NCBI GenBank assembly: GCA_903888645.1
Contig: CAISUK010000353.1
Location: forward strand, 1 to 35,285
Reading direction: 5' to 3'
Source: an uncultured Pseudomonadota bacterium
Lineage (GTDB): Bacteria; Pseudomonadota; Gammaproteobacteria; Burkholderiales; Rhodocyclaceae
Length of the DNA: 35,285 nucleotides
The position numbers and the translations under genes are program-made. Below the pieces are notes generated by a model. It did no database searches, was not told the origin of the DNA, and was given only the letters and a program-made list of their open reading frames with translations. Shown piece by piece: positions 27,105 through 35,285 of the stretch. Numbering within the stretch: the first letter of the stretch is position 1; each line of letters starts with the position of its first letter.

Positions 27105-28340
27105 ATGCAGAAAACAGCCGTCGAGCATCTACAACCAGGTGTCTTCATTTCGCTGGCGAACCTCGGTTGGCTGGATCACCCTTTCATGCTCAACGCATTC
27201 TGCATCTCCAGCGAGAAGCAGATTAGTACGCTCAAGGCCATGGGCCTGAAGGAAGTCTCCTGGGATCCTGCGCGCAGCAAAACCCAGCCGCTGGCTGTCT
27301 CGAAAGCTCCGCTTGAAGAAGATTTTGGTGCTGCCGCACTGGACGGCATGCTCAGGGAGAAGCGGAGACGCGTTGAACGCGTTCGCGCCCACCGCGAACA
27401 GTTCGCAAGACATGAACGAGAATACGAAAAAGACACTGCAACTGCCCGCGACCTCTTGAAATTGCTGGCGCCTCGGCCGATGGAAGCGCATTCGCAAGCC
27501 AAGGCGCTGGTCGGTCACATGGTGGATAGTCTGATCGCTGCCGAAAGCGAGGTTGTCCATCTGGTCAATAGCAAGGGCAAGGAGATCGGGCAGGCTTCTC
27601 ACTCGCTCAATGTCTCCGTACTTTCCCTGCTGCTCGGCAAAGCCTTGAGGCTGTCGGAAGAGGAGATGAAATGGTTGGGCATGGGCGCACTGTTTCATGA
27701 CGCCGGGAAGTCCGAGGTTCCCTTGCGCATCCTGCGCGCCAGCAGCCGCACACAACCTGAGGAAGAGTTCTATCGCGCTCATGTCGGCTATGGCATCAAG
27801 GTAATCGCCGGCATCCGTGACCTTGCGGTTCCCGTCCGGAATATTATTGCCTGCCACCATGAGTGCTGGGATGGTAGCGGCTTTCCCAACCGGCTGGTGG
27901 CAGAGAAAATCCCCAAACTGGCAAGAATCGTTGCGCTGGCCAATCGCTACGACAACCTCTGCAATCCGTTTGATGTGAAGCAATCAAAGACACCGGCAGA
28001 AACAATCACCCATCTATTCAAGAAGGAAGCCGCGCATTTTCAGACCGAGATGCTGCAAGTCTTCGTCAAGACGCTCGGCGTGTATCCAGCTGGGAGTTTT
28101 GTCGGACTCTCCAACGGCGCGATCGGATTGGTGATCGAGTCGAATTCGGCTGACATCCTCCATCCCCTGCTCATGCTCTACGACCCGGATATACCACGTG
28201 CCGAGGCGATCCTGCTCGATCTGCGCGATGCCGACCTGGCGGTGACGAGCGCGATCAATCCGGCGACCCTGCCGATGGAAGTCATCGAATATCTGGCGCC
28301 GCGCGGTCGGGTGGATTACTACATCGGCGCGCCGCCTTAG
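27105..28340 (+). CDS. HD-GYP-like c-di-GMP phosphodiesterase with DUF3391-like N-terminus (possibly degenerate)
   Basis: A 411-residue cytoplasmic protein. The first 130 residues resemble the DUF3391 region usual in front of HD-GYP domains (VEHLQPGVFISLANLGWLDHPF), followed by a charged helical linker. The HD-GYP domain (about 140-330) has H198-D-A-G-K202, H251-H252-E and D256-G-S-G259-F-P261, where Phe replaces the Tyr of GYP. In the later block ALANRYDNL, Asn280 stands where HD-GYP enzymes usually have a metal-binding Asp (VADxYDAL). A C-terminal extension of about 80 residues follows. The family hydrolyses c-di-GMP at a metal centre; the two changes may weaken activity or turn it into a binding or regulatory protein. 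It lies just upstream of the tmRNA gene and probably has its own promoter. Confidence 0.85.
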   Translation: MQKTAVEHLQPGVFISLANLGWLDHPFMLNAFCISSEKQISTLKAMGLKEVSWDPARSKTQPLAVSKAPLEEDFGAAALDGMLREKRRRVERVRAHREQFARHEREYEKDTATARDLLKLLAPRPMEAHSQAKALVGHMVDSLIAAESEVVHLVNSKGKEIGQASHSLNVSVLSLLLGKALRLSEEEMKWLGMGALFHDAGKSEVPLRILRASSRTQPEEEFYRAHVGYGIKVIAGIRDLAVPVRNIIACHHECWDGSGFPNRLVAEKIPKLARIVALANRYDNLCNPFDVKQSKTPAETITHLFKKEAAHFQTEMLQVFVKTLGVYPAGSFVGLSNGAIGLVIESNSADILHPLLMLYDPDIPRAEAILLDLRDADLAVTSAINPATLPMEVIEYLAPRGRVDYYIGAPP

Positions 28341-28380
28341 GCATGGCCGAAGAATTCCTTCCATTCAGCTGAATGAAGTC

Positions 28381-28409
28381 TTGATAGTTGCCGCGAGAGC
28401 ACCGATAAT
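28381..28409 (+). promoter_or_regulatory. Sigma-70-type promoter of the tmRNA gene
   Basis: TTGATA (28381-28386) and GATAAT (28404-28409) are separated by exactly 17 bases, each matching five of six consensus positions. The expected transcription start near 28416 fits the 5' end of the tmRNA acceptor piece. Confidence 0.65.
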
Positions 28410-28415
28410 GTGGGC

Positions 28416-28479
28416 ACGGTTGTAATTCCGGCAAACTGGCGGCGTTTTGGACAGGGGTTCGATTCCCCTCACCTCCACC
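28416..28479 (+). ncRNA. ssrA: Two-piece tmRNA, acceptor piece (permuted ssrA)
   Basis: This is the 3' half of the tRNA-like domain, encoded upstream of the tag-bearing half. The T-arm is AGGGG-TTCGATT-CCCCT (28453-28469), preceded by TTTTGGAC as in ordinary tmRNAs (TTTCGGAC). The acceptor strand CACCTCC (28470-28476) is followed by discriminator A and CC (28477-28479). It pairs with GGGGGTG of the coding piece and leaves a single G-U wobble at the third pair, the alanine identity element of tmRNA. The next genomic base is C, so the final A of CCA would be added after processing. The 5' end is estimated from the promoter. Confidence 0.88.
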
Positions 28480-28521
28480 CAAGAGCATTGGCAGTGACGT
28501 GTCATCGACGTGTTCTTGGGT
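28480..28521 (+). other. Internal segment removed from the tmRNA precursor
   Basis: This sequence joins the two tmRNA pieces in the precursor. ACCCAAGA (28477-28484) pairs with TCTTGGGT (28514-28521), continuing the acceptor stem into an uninterrupted 15-bp helix with one G-U pair. The loop contains the small palindrome TGACGTGTCA. In known permuted tmRNA genes, processing excises this loop to give the mature ends. Confidence 0.75.
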
Positions 28522-28745
28522 GGGGGTGCACCGGTTTCGACAGGGCGAACAAAGGTGAGCAGGCAACCCGTCAGGCGATCGACGTTAATGAAGCAAATCT
28601 CTAAACGCCAACGATGAGCGTTTCGCACTGGCCGCTTAAGGCCTATGCCGAGGCTGCTTGAGCCTTGTAACCAAAGAAAAGCCGGTGGGGACTTCGGTCC
28701 CCATCGTCAATTCTCGAGTTGGCTGCGGTTCTGGTGCCGACCGTT
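28522..28745 (+). ncRNA. ssrA: Two-piece tmRNA, coding piece with tag ANDERFALAA
   Basis: This piece begins with GGGGGTG (28522-28528) and the D-like segment CACCGGTTTCGACAGG. The tag reading frame GCC...TAA (28607-28639) encodes ANDERFALAA, a known betaproteobacterial tmRNA tag. The stop lies in a hairpin GGCC-GCTTAA-GGCC, as in other tmRNAs. Downstream are the hairpins AGGCT-GCTTG-AGCCT and GGGGAC-TTCG-GTCCCC (28687-28702). tmRNA with SmpB rescues stalled ribosomes and tags the product for proteolysis. The 3' end is uncertain, somewhere between 28702 and the gph stop at 28772. The gene converges with gph. Confidence 0.88.
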
Positions 28746-28771
28746 ACCTATCCTGGCAATGATCTACCCCG

Positions 28772-29428
28772 TTACGCTGTGCCAAGAAATCCCAGGAGTT
28801 CGCTCGGGTGCTGAATGCTCGCGTCTGCTTGCCACTCGTTGAGCGGCGGACCGTCGCCAAGGTAGCCATAGGCGGCGATCACGGTTCGCATGCCGGCGGC
28901 GCGGCCGGCTTGGACATCGCGCAGATCATCGCCGACATAGATGCATTTGGCAGCGCCCACTCGTGCCAAGCGGCAGGCATGGAGCAACGGTTCCGGATGC
29001 GGTTTGGCATAAGCCGTGGTGTCGCCGCTGACAACGGCAATGGCGCGTTTTTCGAGTCCGAGTTGCTCGACCAGCGGCGCAGTGTAACGATGCGGTTTGT
29101 TGGTAACTATGCCCCAGCCGATGCCACGCGCGTCCAATGCGTCAAGCAGATCCATCATGCCGGGGAAGAGTGTCGTGCCCACACAAAGGTTGCGTTCGTA
29201 ATAATCGAGAAAACGGCGTTGCAAGTCGGGATAGGCGGAATCAGTTGGAACCAGCCCAAAGCCGACGCCCAGCAGTCCGCGGCTGCCGGCGGAGACGTGG
29301 ACACGCATTTTCTCGGCAGGCAATCTGGCCATGCCTTCTTCGTCAAGCAGGCGATTCAGTGCCGCGCCGAGATCCGGGGCGGTGTCAGCCAGGGTTCCGT
29401 CAAGGTCGAAGAAAACCGCATCAGGCAT
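28772..29428 (-). CDS. gph: Phosphoglycolate phosphatase (HAD family)
   Basis: A 218-residue HAD-superfamily phosphatase from ATG 29428 ([20 protein letters not shown]); the track's GTG start at 29440 adds four residues and is less likely. Motif I is DLDGTLADT, with both catalytic Asp. Motif II is IVTNKPH, motif III has Lys in YAKPHPEP, and motif IV is YVGDDLRD. The alpha-helical cap between motifs I and II fits subclass I. Gph removes phosphate from 2-phosphoglycolate, a product of oxidative DNA repair and of Rubisco oxygenation. The start overlaps the ubiG stop by 8 bases, and ubiG-gph coupling is common in beta- and gammaproteobacteria, which supports the name over other HAD phosphatases. 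Confidence 0.93.
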   Translation of the reverse strand: MPDAVFFDLDGTLADTAPDLGAALNRLLDEEGMARLPAEKMRVHVSAGSRGLLGVGFGLVPTDSAYPDLQRRFLDYYERNLCVGTTLFPGMMDLLDALDARGIGWGIVTNKPHRYTAPLVEQLGLEKRAIAVVSGDTTAYAKPHPEPLLHACRLARVGAAKCIYVGDDLRDVQAGRAAGMRTVIAAYGYLGDGPPLNEWQADASIQHPSELLGFLGTA

Positions 29429-30122
29429 TGCGTGTGGCACGGACTAGATAGTTGACGCTCGTGTCGCTACCCAACGCGTAGACGCGGGTGAACGGGTTGT
29501 ATGTCATGCCGATAATCTCGGCAACATCCAGTTCGGCATCGCGACAGAAGCGCGAGAGTTCGGCCGGCCGGATCAGCCGGGCATAATCGTGCGTACCGCG
29601 CGGCAACAGGCCGAGAATATATTCGGCACCGACGATGGCGAACAGGTAGGCCTTCGCATTGCGATTGATGGTCGAAAAGAATACCTGGCCGCCGGGCCTC
29701 ACCAGTTTGGTACAGGCGGCGACAACGCTGGCCGGATCGGGAACATGCTCAAGCATTTCCAGGCAGGTGACGGCGTCGAAAGCGCCGGGCAATTCTTCTG
29801 CCAACGCTTCGACCGCTATCTTGCGGTAATCCACCTTGACGCCGCTTTCCAGAAGATGCAGGCGGGCGACGCCGAGTGGCTTGTCGGAAAGATCGATGCC
29901 AACGACATTGGCGCCGCGACGCGCCATGCCTTCGGAGAGAAGGCCGCCACCGCAACCGACATCGAGCACATTCTTGCCGGCCAGGCCGACGCAACGATCG
30001 ATCCAGTCCAGGCGCAACGGATTGATGTCGTGCAGGGGCTTGAACTCGGAGCCGGGATCCCACCAGCGGTGGGCGAGTTCGCCGAATTTATCGAGTTCGT
30101 GCGGATCGGCATTAACACTCAT
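29421..30122 (-). CDS. ubiG: Ubiquinone biosynthesis O-methyltransferase
   Basis: A 233-residue class I SAM-dependent methyltransferase with GGAG upstream of ATG 30122. The N-terminus has the UbiG hallmark [19 protein letters not shown] and [12 protein letters not shown] motif I is [16 protein letters not shown], followed by VVGIDLS and [11 protein letters not shown], and FFSTINRN and LPRGTHDY later, all typical of UbiG. It carries out both O-methylations in the ubiquinone pathway at the cytoplasmic membrane face. It is co-transcribed with gph through an 8-base overlap. A terminator separates it from ompA upstream, so ubiG probably has its own promoter in the short gap. Confidence 0.96.
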   Translation of the reverse strand: MSVNADPHELDKFGELAHRWWDPGSEFKPLHDINPLRLDWIDRCVGLAGKNVLDVGCGGGLLSEGMARRGANVVGIDLSDKPLGVARLHLLESGVKVDYRKIAVEALAEELPGAFDAVTCLEMLEHVPDPASVVAACTKLVRPGGQVFFSTINRNAKAYLFAIVGAEYILGLLPRGTHDYARLIRPAELSRFCRDAELDVAEIIGMTYNPFTRVYALGSDTSVNYLVRATRNA

Positions 30123-30166
30123 GGCGACTCCTCAGGCAAATAGATAACTGCAACTAGACCACTGGA

Positions 30167-30199
30167 AAGAAAAAAGCCCTGCCAGGCAGGGCTTTTTTC
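30167..30199 (-). terminator. Rho-independent terminator after ompA
   Basis: The inverted repeat AGCCCTGCC / GGCAGGGCT (about 30175-30193) is flanked by A and T runs on both sides. Read on the minus strand it forms a GC-rich hairpin followed by TTTTTT, just after the ompA stop at 30214. The symmetric flanks make it potentially bidirectional. Confidence 0.88.
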
Positions 30200-30213
30200 C
30201 AGAGTGCAGAGAA

Positions 30214-30906
30214 TTACTTTGCTTCTCGCGTTCCAATCACTTCAATTTCGACACGACGATCTGGCTGCAGGCACTCGAGCACCTTCTTGCTCTTGCCGCC
30301 CTTGCACTGATCCGCCTTGGTAACCGGCTGCTTCTTGCCCTTGCCTTCGGTATAGACGCGGTTCGGCTCCAGGCCCTTGCCAACCAGATACGCCTTGACC
30401 GCTTCGGCGCGCTTCTCGGACAGCTTCTGGTTGTAGTCATCGCTACCGAAACGGTCGGCATGACCAACAGCGATAATCACCTCGAGCTTGATGTCGCGAA
30501 CCTTGACAGCCAGTTCGTCGAGCTTGGCCGTACCAGCCGGCAACAGGACCGCCTTGTCGAAATCGAACAGGGCATCAGCCGCCAGCGTCACTTTCTCGGC
30601 AGCGGGCTTCGGTGCCGGAGCCGGAGCCGGAGCCGGGGCAGGCTTTGGCTCTTCTACCTTGGGCGGCGGGGGTGGCGGAGCAGCCTTTTTCACCAGGTCC
30701 GGATCGCATTCCTCGATCGCCAAGGCGGGTGTCCAGTAACCGGTGCGCCAGCAAAGGCCAAACGGATCCTTGACGACATTGCCGCGCTGATCGATGACAT
30801 AACCAACGGTCCCTTTCAGGTCGACACCGGGTGTCTGTGCCACAGCGACACCGGCAACTCCAAGCAGAGCCGCGGCGAGCGTAGCTAATTTGATTTTCTT
30901 GATCAT
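30214..30906 (-). CDS. OmpA family outer-membrane protein, peptidoglycan-binding
   Basis: The track's ORF opens at 31047, but the true start is ATG 30906 (MIKKIKLATLAAALLGVAGVAVAQ), with GAGG five bases upstream and a clear signal peptide; 230 residues result. A short N-terminal region (YVIDQRGNVVKDPFGLCWRTGYW) replaces the eight-strand barrel of classical OmpA. A Pro/Ala linker follows (PPPPPPKVEEPKPAPAPAPA), then an OmpA C-terminal domain with FDFDKAVLLPAGTAKLDEL, GHADRFGSDDYNQKLSEKRA and DRRVEIEVIG, the peptidoglycan-binding signature. The small barrel-less form is common in betaproteobacteria. It is monocistronic, with its own leader (30907-31022) and terminator. It probably links outer membrane and cell wall. 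Confidence 0.94.
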   Translation of the reverse strand: MIKKIKLATLAAALLGVAGVAVAQTPGVDLKGTVGYVIDQRGNVVKDPFGLCWRTGYWTPALAIEECDPDLVKKAAPPPPPPKVEEPKPAPAPAPAPAPKPAAEKVTLAADALFDFDKAVLLPAGTAKLDELAVKVRDIKLEVIIAVGHADRFGSDDYNQKLSEKRAEAVKAYLVGKGLEPNRVYTEGKGKKQPVTKADQCKGGKSKKVLECLQPDRRVEIEVIGTREAK

Positions 30907-31022
30907 GATTACCTCGTTTCCAATAAATATTGCCATCTGGTCAGGAGTCGGCGGAAGCCAACTCCAGTCTTGAATCTGTCGAGTCATAAATCGCTTGCCA
31001 GTACCACTCCCGAAAATGCAAT

Positions 31023-32360
31023 TCAGGAATTCAGGATATTGTGCCATAGCTTTATGCAGTCGAGCAACGCGGCGTTGTCCAGTCCGAGCAGTATGCCATC
31101 AACAACACGGGGTTTGCCTCCCACCCAGACGTGCGAGACCTGCTCGCGACCGACGGCATGGACAAGGTGTGCGGCTGGATCGAAACACGGCTGCACGATC
31201 CAGTCGTCAAGCCGAACGGCGCAGAGATCGGCCTGCTTGCCGGGCAGCAATGATCCGATCTCGCCGTCGAGACCCAGCGCAGTCGCTCCGGCCAGTGTTG
31301 CCATGCGCAATGCCGCGTGCGCGCCAACAACGCTTGCATCCATGCTCGCGACCTTGGCCAGCAGGCTCGCCTGGCGCATTTCGCCGAACAGATCGAGGCG
31401 GTTGTTGCTGGCGGCGCCGTCGCTGCCGAGACCGACGCTGACGTTGCTGGCAAGCAGCGCGGCGAGCGGCGCCATGCCGCTGGCCAATTTCATGTTCGAG
31501 GTCGGACAATGGGCGACGTGGCAGCCATGCCCGGCGAGCAGCTCGATCTCTACCGGATCGAGGTGAACGGCATGAACGGCGATCAGGTTGGGTGCCAGCA
31601 GACCCAGTCGCCGCAAGCGTTCGATTGGGCGCAGACCATATTTGGAAAGACTTTCCTGAATTTCGGAGGCAGTTTCATGCAGGTGCACGTGGATGGGCAG
31701 ATCGAGCTGGGCGGCGAGCGTGCCGACCCGCTCGAAGGTGGCATCGGACACCGTATATGGCGAGTGCGGCGCCAGGCAAAACGAGATCGACGCCTCGTCG
31801 CGCAAGGCGTCGCGCGTCGCCAACCCTTTGGCCAGATAGTCATCGGCGTCGGTCGCGTAGGCCGAAGGAAAGTCCACGACGCCAATTCCCAGCGCTGCGC
31901 GCATGCCCAAGCCAAGCGCCGCTGCGGCAGCGGCCTCGGGAAAGTAATACATGTCGCTGAAACAGGTAATGCCGCCCCGCAACATCTCCGCGGCAGCGAG
32001 CGTCGTGCCATCACGGACGAAAGCCGCCGAGACGTGACGCGCCTCTGCAGGCCAGATGCGCTCCGCCAGCCAGCGCGGCAAGGCAATGTCATCGGCGTAA
32101 CCGCGCAACAAACTCATTGCGGCGTGGGTATGCAGGTTGATCAGGCCCGGCAGCAAAATATGCTGATCAAGACGAAGGTGCTGGCGCGGGTGAAATTTCA
32201 GCCGGGCTTCCGCTGCCGTCATGAGGTCCAGGATCCGGCCATCCGAGACGGCCAGCGCATGGTGCTCGAGGACGATCCCGGCCGGCTCGATGGGAATGAT
32301 CCAGCGCGGTTCGATAAGCAGGTCGATTTCGCGCGGCGGCGCGTGCTGCGATGCGGGCAT
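31023..32360 (-). CDS. mtaD: 5-methylthioadenosine/S-adenosylhomocysteine deaminase-like amidohydrolase (TRZ/ATZ family)
   Basis: A 445-residue protein from ATG 32360 (MPASQHAPPREIDLL). The track's start at 32393 is GTG and adds eleven unconserved residues. It has the metal-dependent amidohydrolase pattern: LINLHTHAAMSLLRG (metal HxH), HVHLHET, AVHAVHLD and GLGSDGAASNN, with the catalytic Asp in the last motif. Length and motifs match MtaD/TRZ-ATZ deaminases, which deaminate 5'-methylthioadenosine or S-adenosylhomocysteine in purine and methyl salvage. Related enzymes act on guanine or triazines, so the substrate is assigned by similarity and by its frequent place next to ubiG and gyrA in betaproteobacteria. 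It diverges from gyrA and precedes ompA by 116 bases. Confidence 0.85.
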   Translation of the reverse strand: MPASQHAPPREIDLLIEPRWIIPIEPAGIVLEHHALAVSDGRILDLMTAAEARLKFHPRQHLRLDQHILLPGLINLHTHAAMSLLRGYADDIALPRWLAERIWPAEARHVSAAFVRDGTTLAAAEMLRGGITCFSDMYYFPEAAAAAALGLGMRAALGIGVVDFPSAYATDADDYLAKGLATRDALRDEASISFCLAPHSPYTVSDATFERVGTLAAQLDLPIHVHLHETASEIQESLSKYGLRPIERLRRLGLLAPNLIAVHAVHLDPVEIELLAGHGCHVAHCPTSNMKLASGMAPLAALLASNVSVGLGSDGAASNNRLDLFGEMRQASLLAKVASMDASVVGAHAALRMATLAGATALGLDGEIGSLLPGKQADLCAVRLDDWIVQPCFDPAAHLVHAVGREQVSHVWVGGKPRVVDGILLGLDNAALLDCIKLWHNILNS

Positions 32361-32564
32361 GGGCGAATTTAAGCAGAATCGCCGAGGCATCACAACCCGC
32401 GGCGGGGACTAGCCTATCCAGGCAGTTTTTCCAGTCATTGTGTCCGCCATTTGCCACGCATGCACGACCTCTCAAAGCCATTTTCCGGTACCAGTCGGAA
32501 CATGTCGGCATGGTAGAATCGCGGTTTTCGTCACGCCCCTGAAGGGGCGGATACTTCCAACGAC
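32361..32564 (+). promoter_or_regulatory. Divergent leader of mtaD and gyrA
   Basis: TGGTAGAAT (about 32512-32520) is a good extended -10 element for gyrA. Just downstream, CGCCCCT-GA-AGGGGCG (32534-32549) forms a 7-bp hairpin in the gyrA 5' untranslated region, close to the ribosome site. No clear -35 was found. Confidence 0.45.
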
Positions 32565-35111
32565 ATGACGACTTCTTTCGCCAAAGAAACCATCCCGATC
32601 AGCCTCGAAGAGGAGATGCGCCACTCCTACCTCGACTACGCCATGAGCGTGATCGTTGGCCGGGCCTTGCCGGATGCGCGCGACGGCCTGAAGCCGGTAC
32701 ATCGCCGTGTTCTGTTCGCGATGCACGAGTTGAACAACGACTGGAACAAGGCATACAAGAAGTCCGCCCGTATTGTCGGCGATGTCATCGGTAAATACCA
32801 TCCGCATGGTGATACCGCGGTCTACGACACCATCGTGCGGATGGCGCAGAACTTCAGCCTGCGCTACATGCTGGTCGATGGCCAGGGCAACTTTGGTTCG
32901 GTCGATGGCGACAATGCTGCCGCCATGCGTTACACGGAAGTACGCATGGCCCGCATCGGCCATGAACTGCTCGCCGACATCGACAAGGAAACGGTCGATT
33001 TCGGGCCGAACTACGACGGCTCCGAGCAGGAACCGCTGATCCTGCCGTCGCGAATTCCCAATCTGCTGATCAATGGCTCGTCGGGCATTGCCGTTGGCAT
33101 GGCGACCAATATTCCGCCGCATAACCTCAACGAAGTCGTCGAGGCTTGTCTGGCCGTGCTCGAAAATCCAGCCATCGACATCGAGGATCTGATCCGCATC
33201 GTGCCGGCGCCCGACTTTCCGACGGCGGCGCTGATCTATGGCGTTTCTGGTGTCCGCGACGGCTATCTCACCGGCCGCGGCCGGGTCGTGATGCGTGCCC
33301 GCACCCATTTCGAGGACATCAAAAACTCGGAACGGCAATCGATCATCGTCGACGAGTTGCCCTACCAGGTCAACAAGAAGACGCTGCAGGAGAAGATCGC
33401 CGAGCTGGTCAACGAAAAGAAGATCGAAGGCATTTCGCATATCCAGGATGAATCGGACAAGTCCGGCATGCGCCTGGTCATCGAGTTGAAGCGCGGCGAA
33501 GTGCCCGAGGTGGTGCTGAATAACCTCTACAAGCAGACGCAGCTGCAAGATACCTTCGGCATGAACATGGTGGCCTTGGTCGATGGTCGGCCACGGCTGC
33601 TCAATCTCAAGGAAATGCTCGAAGCATTCCTTGCGCACCGCCGCGAAGTGGTGACACGCCGCACCGTGTTCGAACTGCGCAAGGCACGCGATCGCGGCCA
33701 TATCCTTGAAGGCTTGGCGGTGGCGCTGTCCAATGTCGACGAGATCATTGCTCTGATCAAGGCGGCGCCGACGCCGGCCGACGCCAAGCGCGGGCTGATG
33801 GCGCGAACCTGGAACTCGACGCTGGTCGAGGAAATGCTGGCACGGGCCAGTGCCGAGGCATCGCGTCCCGAAGGTCTGGCGCCAGAATTCGGCATGTCAC
33901 GGCGCGGCTATTTGCTCTCCGACGTCCAGGCCCAGGCAATTCTCGAACTGCGTCTGCAACGCCTCACCGGCCTCGAACAGGACAAGATCGTCACCGAGTA
34001 CAAGGAAGTGATGGAGATCATCGCCGACTTGCTGGATATCCTCGCTCGACCAGAACGCATTACCGAAATCATCAGCACTGAACTGACGGCGATCAAGGCG
34101 CAGTATGGCGACAAGCGTCGTTCCGAAATCATTCTGAACACGCAGGACTTGAGTCTTGAAGATCTCATCACGCCGCAGGACATGGTCGTGATGCTGTCGC
34201 ATGGCGGTTATATCAAGGCTCAGCCGCTGGCTGAATACAACACGCAGAATCGCGGCGGTCGTGGCAAACAGGCGGCGGCGATCAAGGAAGACGATTTCAT
34301 CGATCACCTGTTCACGGCAAACACCCACGATTACATTCTGTGTTTCTCGACGCGCGGTCGCTGTTACTGGCTCAAGGTTTATGAGTTGCCGCAGGGCAGC
34401 CGCGGCAGTCGGGGCAAGCCGATCATCAACCTGTTCCCTCTTGAGGAAGGCGAAAAGATTTCCGCGGTGCTGCCCGTCAAGGAATTCGACGAACAGCATT
34501 TCGTTTTCATGGCGACCGCCAAGGGTACCGTCAAGAAAACACCGCTCACCGATTTCTCTAATCCGCGCAAGGCCGGGATCATCGCCGTCGGCCTGGATGA
34601 GGGCGACTACCTGATCGGCGTTGCCATCACCGACGGCAGCTATGACGTCATGCTGTTCTCGGATTCCGGCAAGGCGGTTCGCTTCGCCGAGGACGATGTG
34701 CGCGGCATGGGCCGCAACGCCCGTGGAGTCCGTGGCATGATGCTTGAGGAAGGTCAGACGGTCATCTCCATGCTGGTCGCCGCTACTGAAGAATATGCAG
34801 TGTTGACGGCCACCGAAAATGGCTTTGGCAAACGCACACCGATCGCCGAATACACCCGTCACGGCCGCGGCACCAAGGGCATGATCGCGATTCAAACTTC
34901 CGATCGCAATGGCAAAGTGGTCGGCGCCGTCCTGGTCGAACCGAACGACGAAGTGATGCTGATTTCTACCGGCGGCATCCTGATCCGCACCAAGGTCCAA
35001 CAAATTCGCGAAATGGGTCGCTCGACCCAGGGCGTGACACTGATCAATCTCGATGGCGGCACAACACTTGCCGGCATCGAAAAAGTTATCGAAACTGACG
35101 AAGAGGAGTAA
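32565..35111 (+). CDS. gyrA: DNA gyrase subunit A
   Basis: An 848-residue protein with all landmarks of Gyr[21 protein letters not shown] at the N-terminus, [20 protein letters not shown], the catalytic Tyr at Y123 ([10 protein letters not shown]), and [19 protein letters not shown]. The GyrA box QNRGGRGKQ marks the start of the C-terminal beta-pinwheel, which wraps DNA. With GyrB it introduces negative supercoils. The quinolone-determining positions are Thr84 and Asp88 (Ser83 and Asp87 in E. coli); Thr at the first site is a natural variant in many bacteria. The acidic tail (ETDEEE) is short. It is followed five bases later by serC, a common betaproteobacterial arrangement. Confidence 0.98.
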   Translation: MTTSFAKETIPISLEEEMRHSYLDYAMSVIVGRALPDARDGLKPVHRRVLFAMHELNNDWNKAYKKSARIVGDVIGKYHPHGDTAVYDTIVRMAQNFSLRYMLVDGQGNFGSVDGDNAAAMRYTEVRMARIGHELLADIDKETVDFGPNYDGSEQEPLILPSRIPNLLINGSSGIAVGMATNIPPHNLNEVVEACLAVLENPAIDIEDLIRIVPAPDFPTAALIYGVSGVRDGYLTGRGRVVMRARTHFEDIKNSERQSIIVDELPYQVNKKTLQEKIAELVNEKKIEGISHIQDESDKSGMRLVIELKRGEVPEVVLNNLYKQTQLQDTFGMNMVALVDGRPRLLNLKEMLEAFLAHRREVVTRRTVFELRKARDRGHILEGLAVALSNVDEIIALIKAAPTPADAKRGLMARTWNSTLVEEMLARASAEASRPEGLAPEFGMSRRGYLLSDVQAQAILELRLQRLTGLEQDKIVTEYKEVMEIIADLLDILARPERITEIISTELTAIKAQYGDKRRSEIILNTQDLSLEDLITPQDMVVMLSHGGYIKAQPLAEYNTQNRGGRGKQAAAIKEDDFIDHLFTANTHDYILCFSTRGRCYWLKVYELPQGSRGSRGKPIINLFPLEEGEKISAVLPVKEFDEQHFVFMATAKGTVKKTPLTDFSNPRKAGIIAVGLDEGDYLIGVAITDGSYDVMLFSDSGKAVRFAEDDVRGMGRNARGVRGMMLEEGQTVISMLVAATEEYAVLTATENGFGKRTPIAEYTRHGRGTKGMIAIQTSDRNGKVVGAVLVEPNDEVMLISTGGILIRTKVQQIREMGRSTQGVTLINLDGGTTLAGIEKVIETDEEE

Positions 35112-35116
35112 CCCGC

Positions 35117-35285
35117 ATGGCACGTGTATTCAATTTCAGCGCCGGTCCCGCAGCGCTGCCGGAAGAAGTCCTGCAACAGGCGGCCAACGAAATGCTCGAC
35201 TGGCACGGTTCCGGTCAGTCGGTGATGGAAATGAGCCACCGCGGCAAGGAGTTCATCAGCATTGCCGAAGCCGCCGAGCACGACC
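35117..35285 (+). CDS. serC: Phosphoserine aminotransferase (5' part, runs off window)
   Basis: ATG 35117 opens a frame that runs off the end of the window after 56 codons. The start [20 protein letters not shown] and [18 protein letters not shown] are characteristic of SerC, the PLP-dependent enzyme that makes phosphoserine from 3-phosphohydroxypyruvate and glutamate and also serves pyridoxal phosphate synthesis. The ribosome site GAGGAG lies inside the last gyrA codons, so the two are probably co-translated. The PLP lysine and most of the protein are outside the window. Confidence 0.95.
   Translation, partial: MARVFNFSAGPAALPEEVLQQAANEMLDWHGSGQSVMEMSHRGKEFISIAEAAEHD

Noticed and set aside
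28282-28628. Short ORFs on both strands across the tmRNA region
   Set aside because: They overlap structured RNA whose stems, tag and promoter explain the sequence. Phrases such as GNRTPVQNA arise from the antisense of tRNA-like sequence.
32800-32830. Possible quinolone-resistance change in GyrA (Thr84 in place of Ser)
   Set aside because: Thr at this position is a natural variant in many proteobacteria and Asp88 is unchanged, so there is no ground to call resistance.
32472-35123. Minus-strand ORFs of 409 aa and 408 aa opposite gyrA
   Set aside because: They are antisense shadows of a fully conserved gyrA; the composition (His/Asp/Val-rich) shows no family motif.
1-35285. CRISPR arrays, insertion sequences, transposases, integrases, tRNA or rRNA genes
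   Set aside because: None seen: no regularly spaced repeats, no transposase or integrase motifs, and the only tRNA-like structure belongs to the tmRNA.

Overview
The window looks like a chromosomal segment of a betaproteobacterium, most likely Rhodocyclales (relatives of Dechloromonas/Azonexus). This rests on GC-rich coding DNA, the gene order gyrA-serC beside mtaD-ompA-ubiG-gph, and a tmRNA whose tag reads ANDERFALAA and whose gene is circularly permuted. The placement is an inference from gene content and family knowledge; no database search was run.

Layout. 1-678 (minus): 5' part of an Old Yellow Enzyme-type oxidoreductase. 1035-3040 (minus): a NarL-like response regulator and a soluble GAF-type histidine kinase, overlapping by 4 bp. 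3041-3439: divergent control region with two clear inverted repeats. 3440-21624 (plus): one long, tightly packed cluster of nine genes, all apparently exported. In order these are two multicopper-oxidase-like proteins, a 3313-residue secreted protein (degenerate cupredoxin head, Ig/SpaA-like repeats, parallel beta-helix, C-terminal lectin-like domain), a small Spy/CpxP-like protein, two unrecognised exported proteins, two paralogous LolA-like proteins, and a cytochrome c fused to a periplasmic binding-protein fold. A hemerythrin-like gene follows at about 21.8 kb. 22228-22962 is a degenerate patch with gene remnants on the minus strand. 22963-25638 encodes a two-subunit periplasmic molybdenum hydroxylase (IorAB type). 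25706-26794 (minus) is a membrane-anchored bactofilin and 27105-28340 (plus) an HD-GYP-like protein. 28381-28771 holds the permuted two-piece tmRNA gene. The rest is core genome: gph, ubiG, ompA and mtaD (all minus), then gyrA and the start of serC (plus).

How it may work together (inference). The kinase/regulator pair, transcribed away from the copper-protein cluster, probably controls it. The cluster has the parts expected of a cell-envelope or extracellular redox system: copper oxidases, a very large surface or secreted scaffold, envelope-delivery factors and a cytochrome c. Oxidation of a metal or another insoluble or extracellular substrate is a reasonable working hypothesis, but nothing in the sequence fixes the substrate. 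The canonical copper ligands appear to be divided between the first two oxidases, which suggests that they act as a pair. This cluster is the best candidate in the window for an undescribed system.
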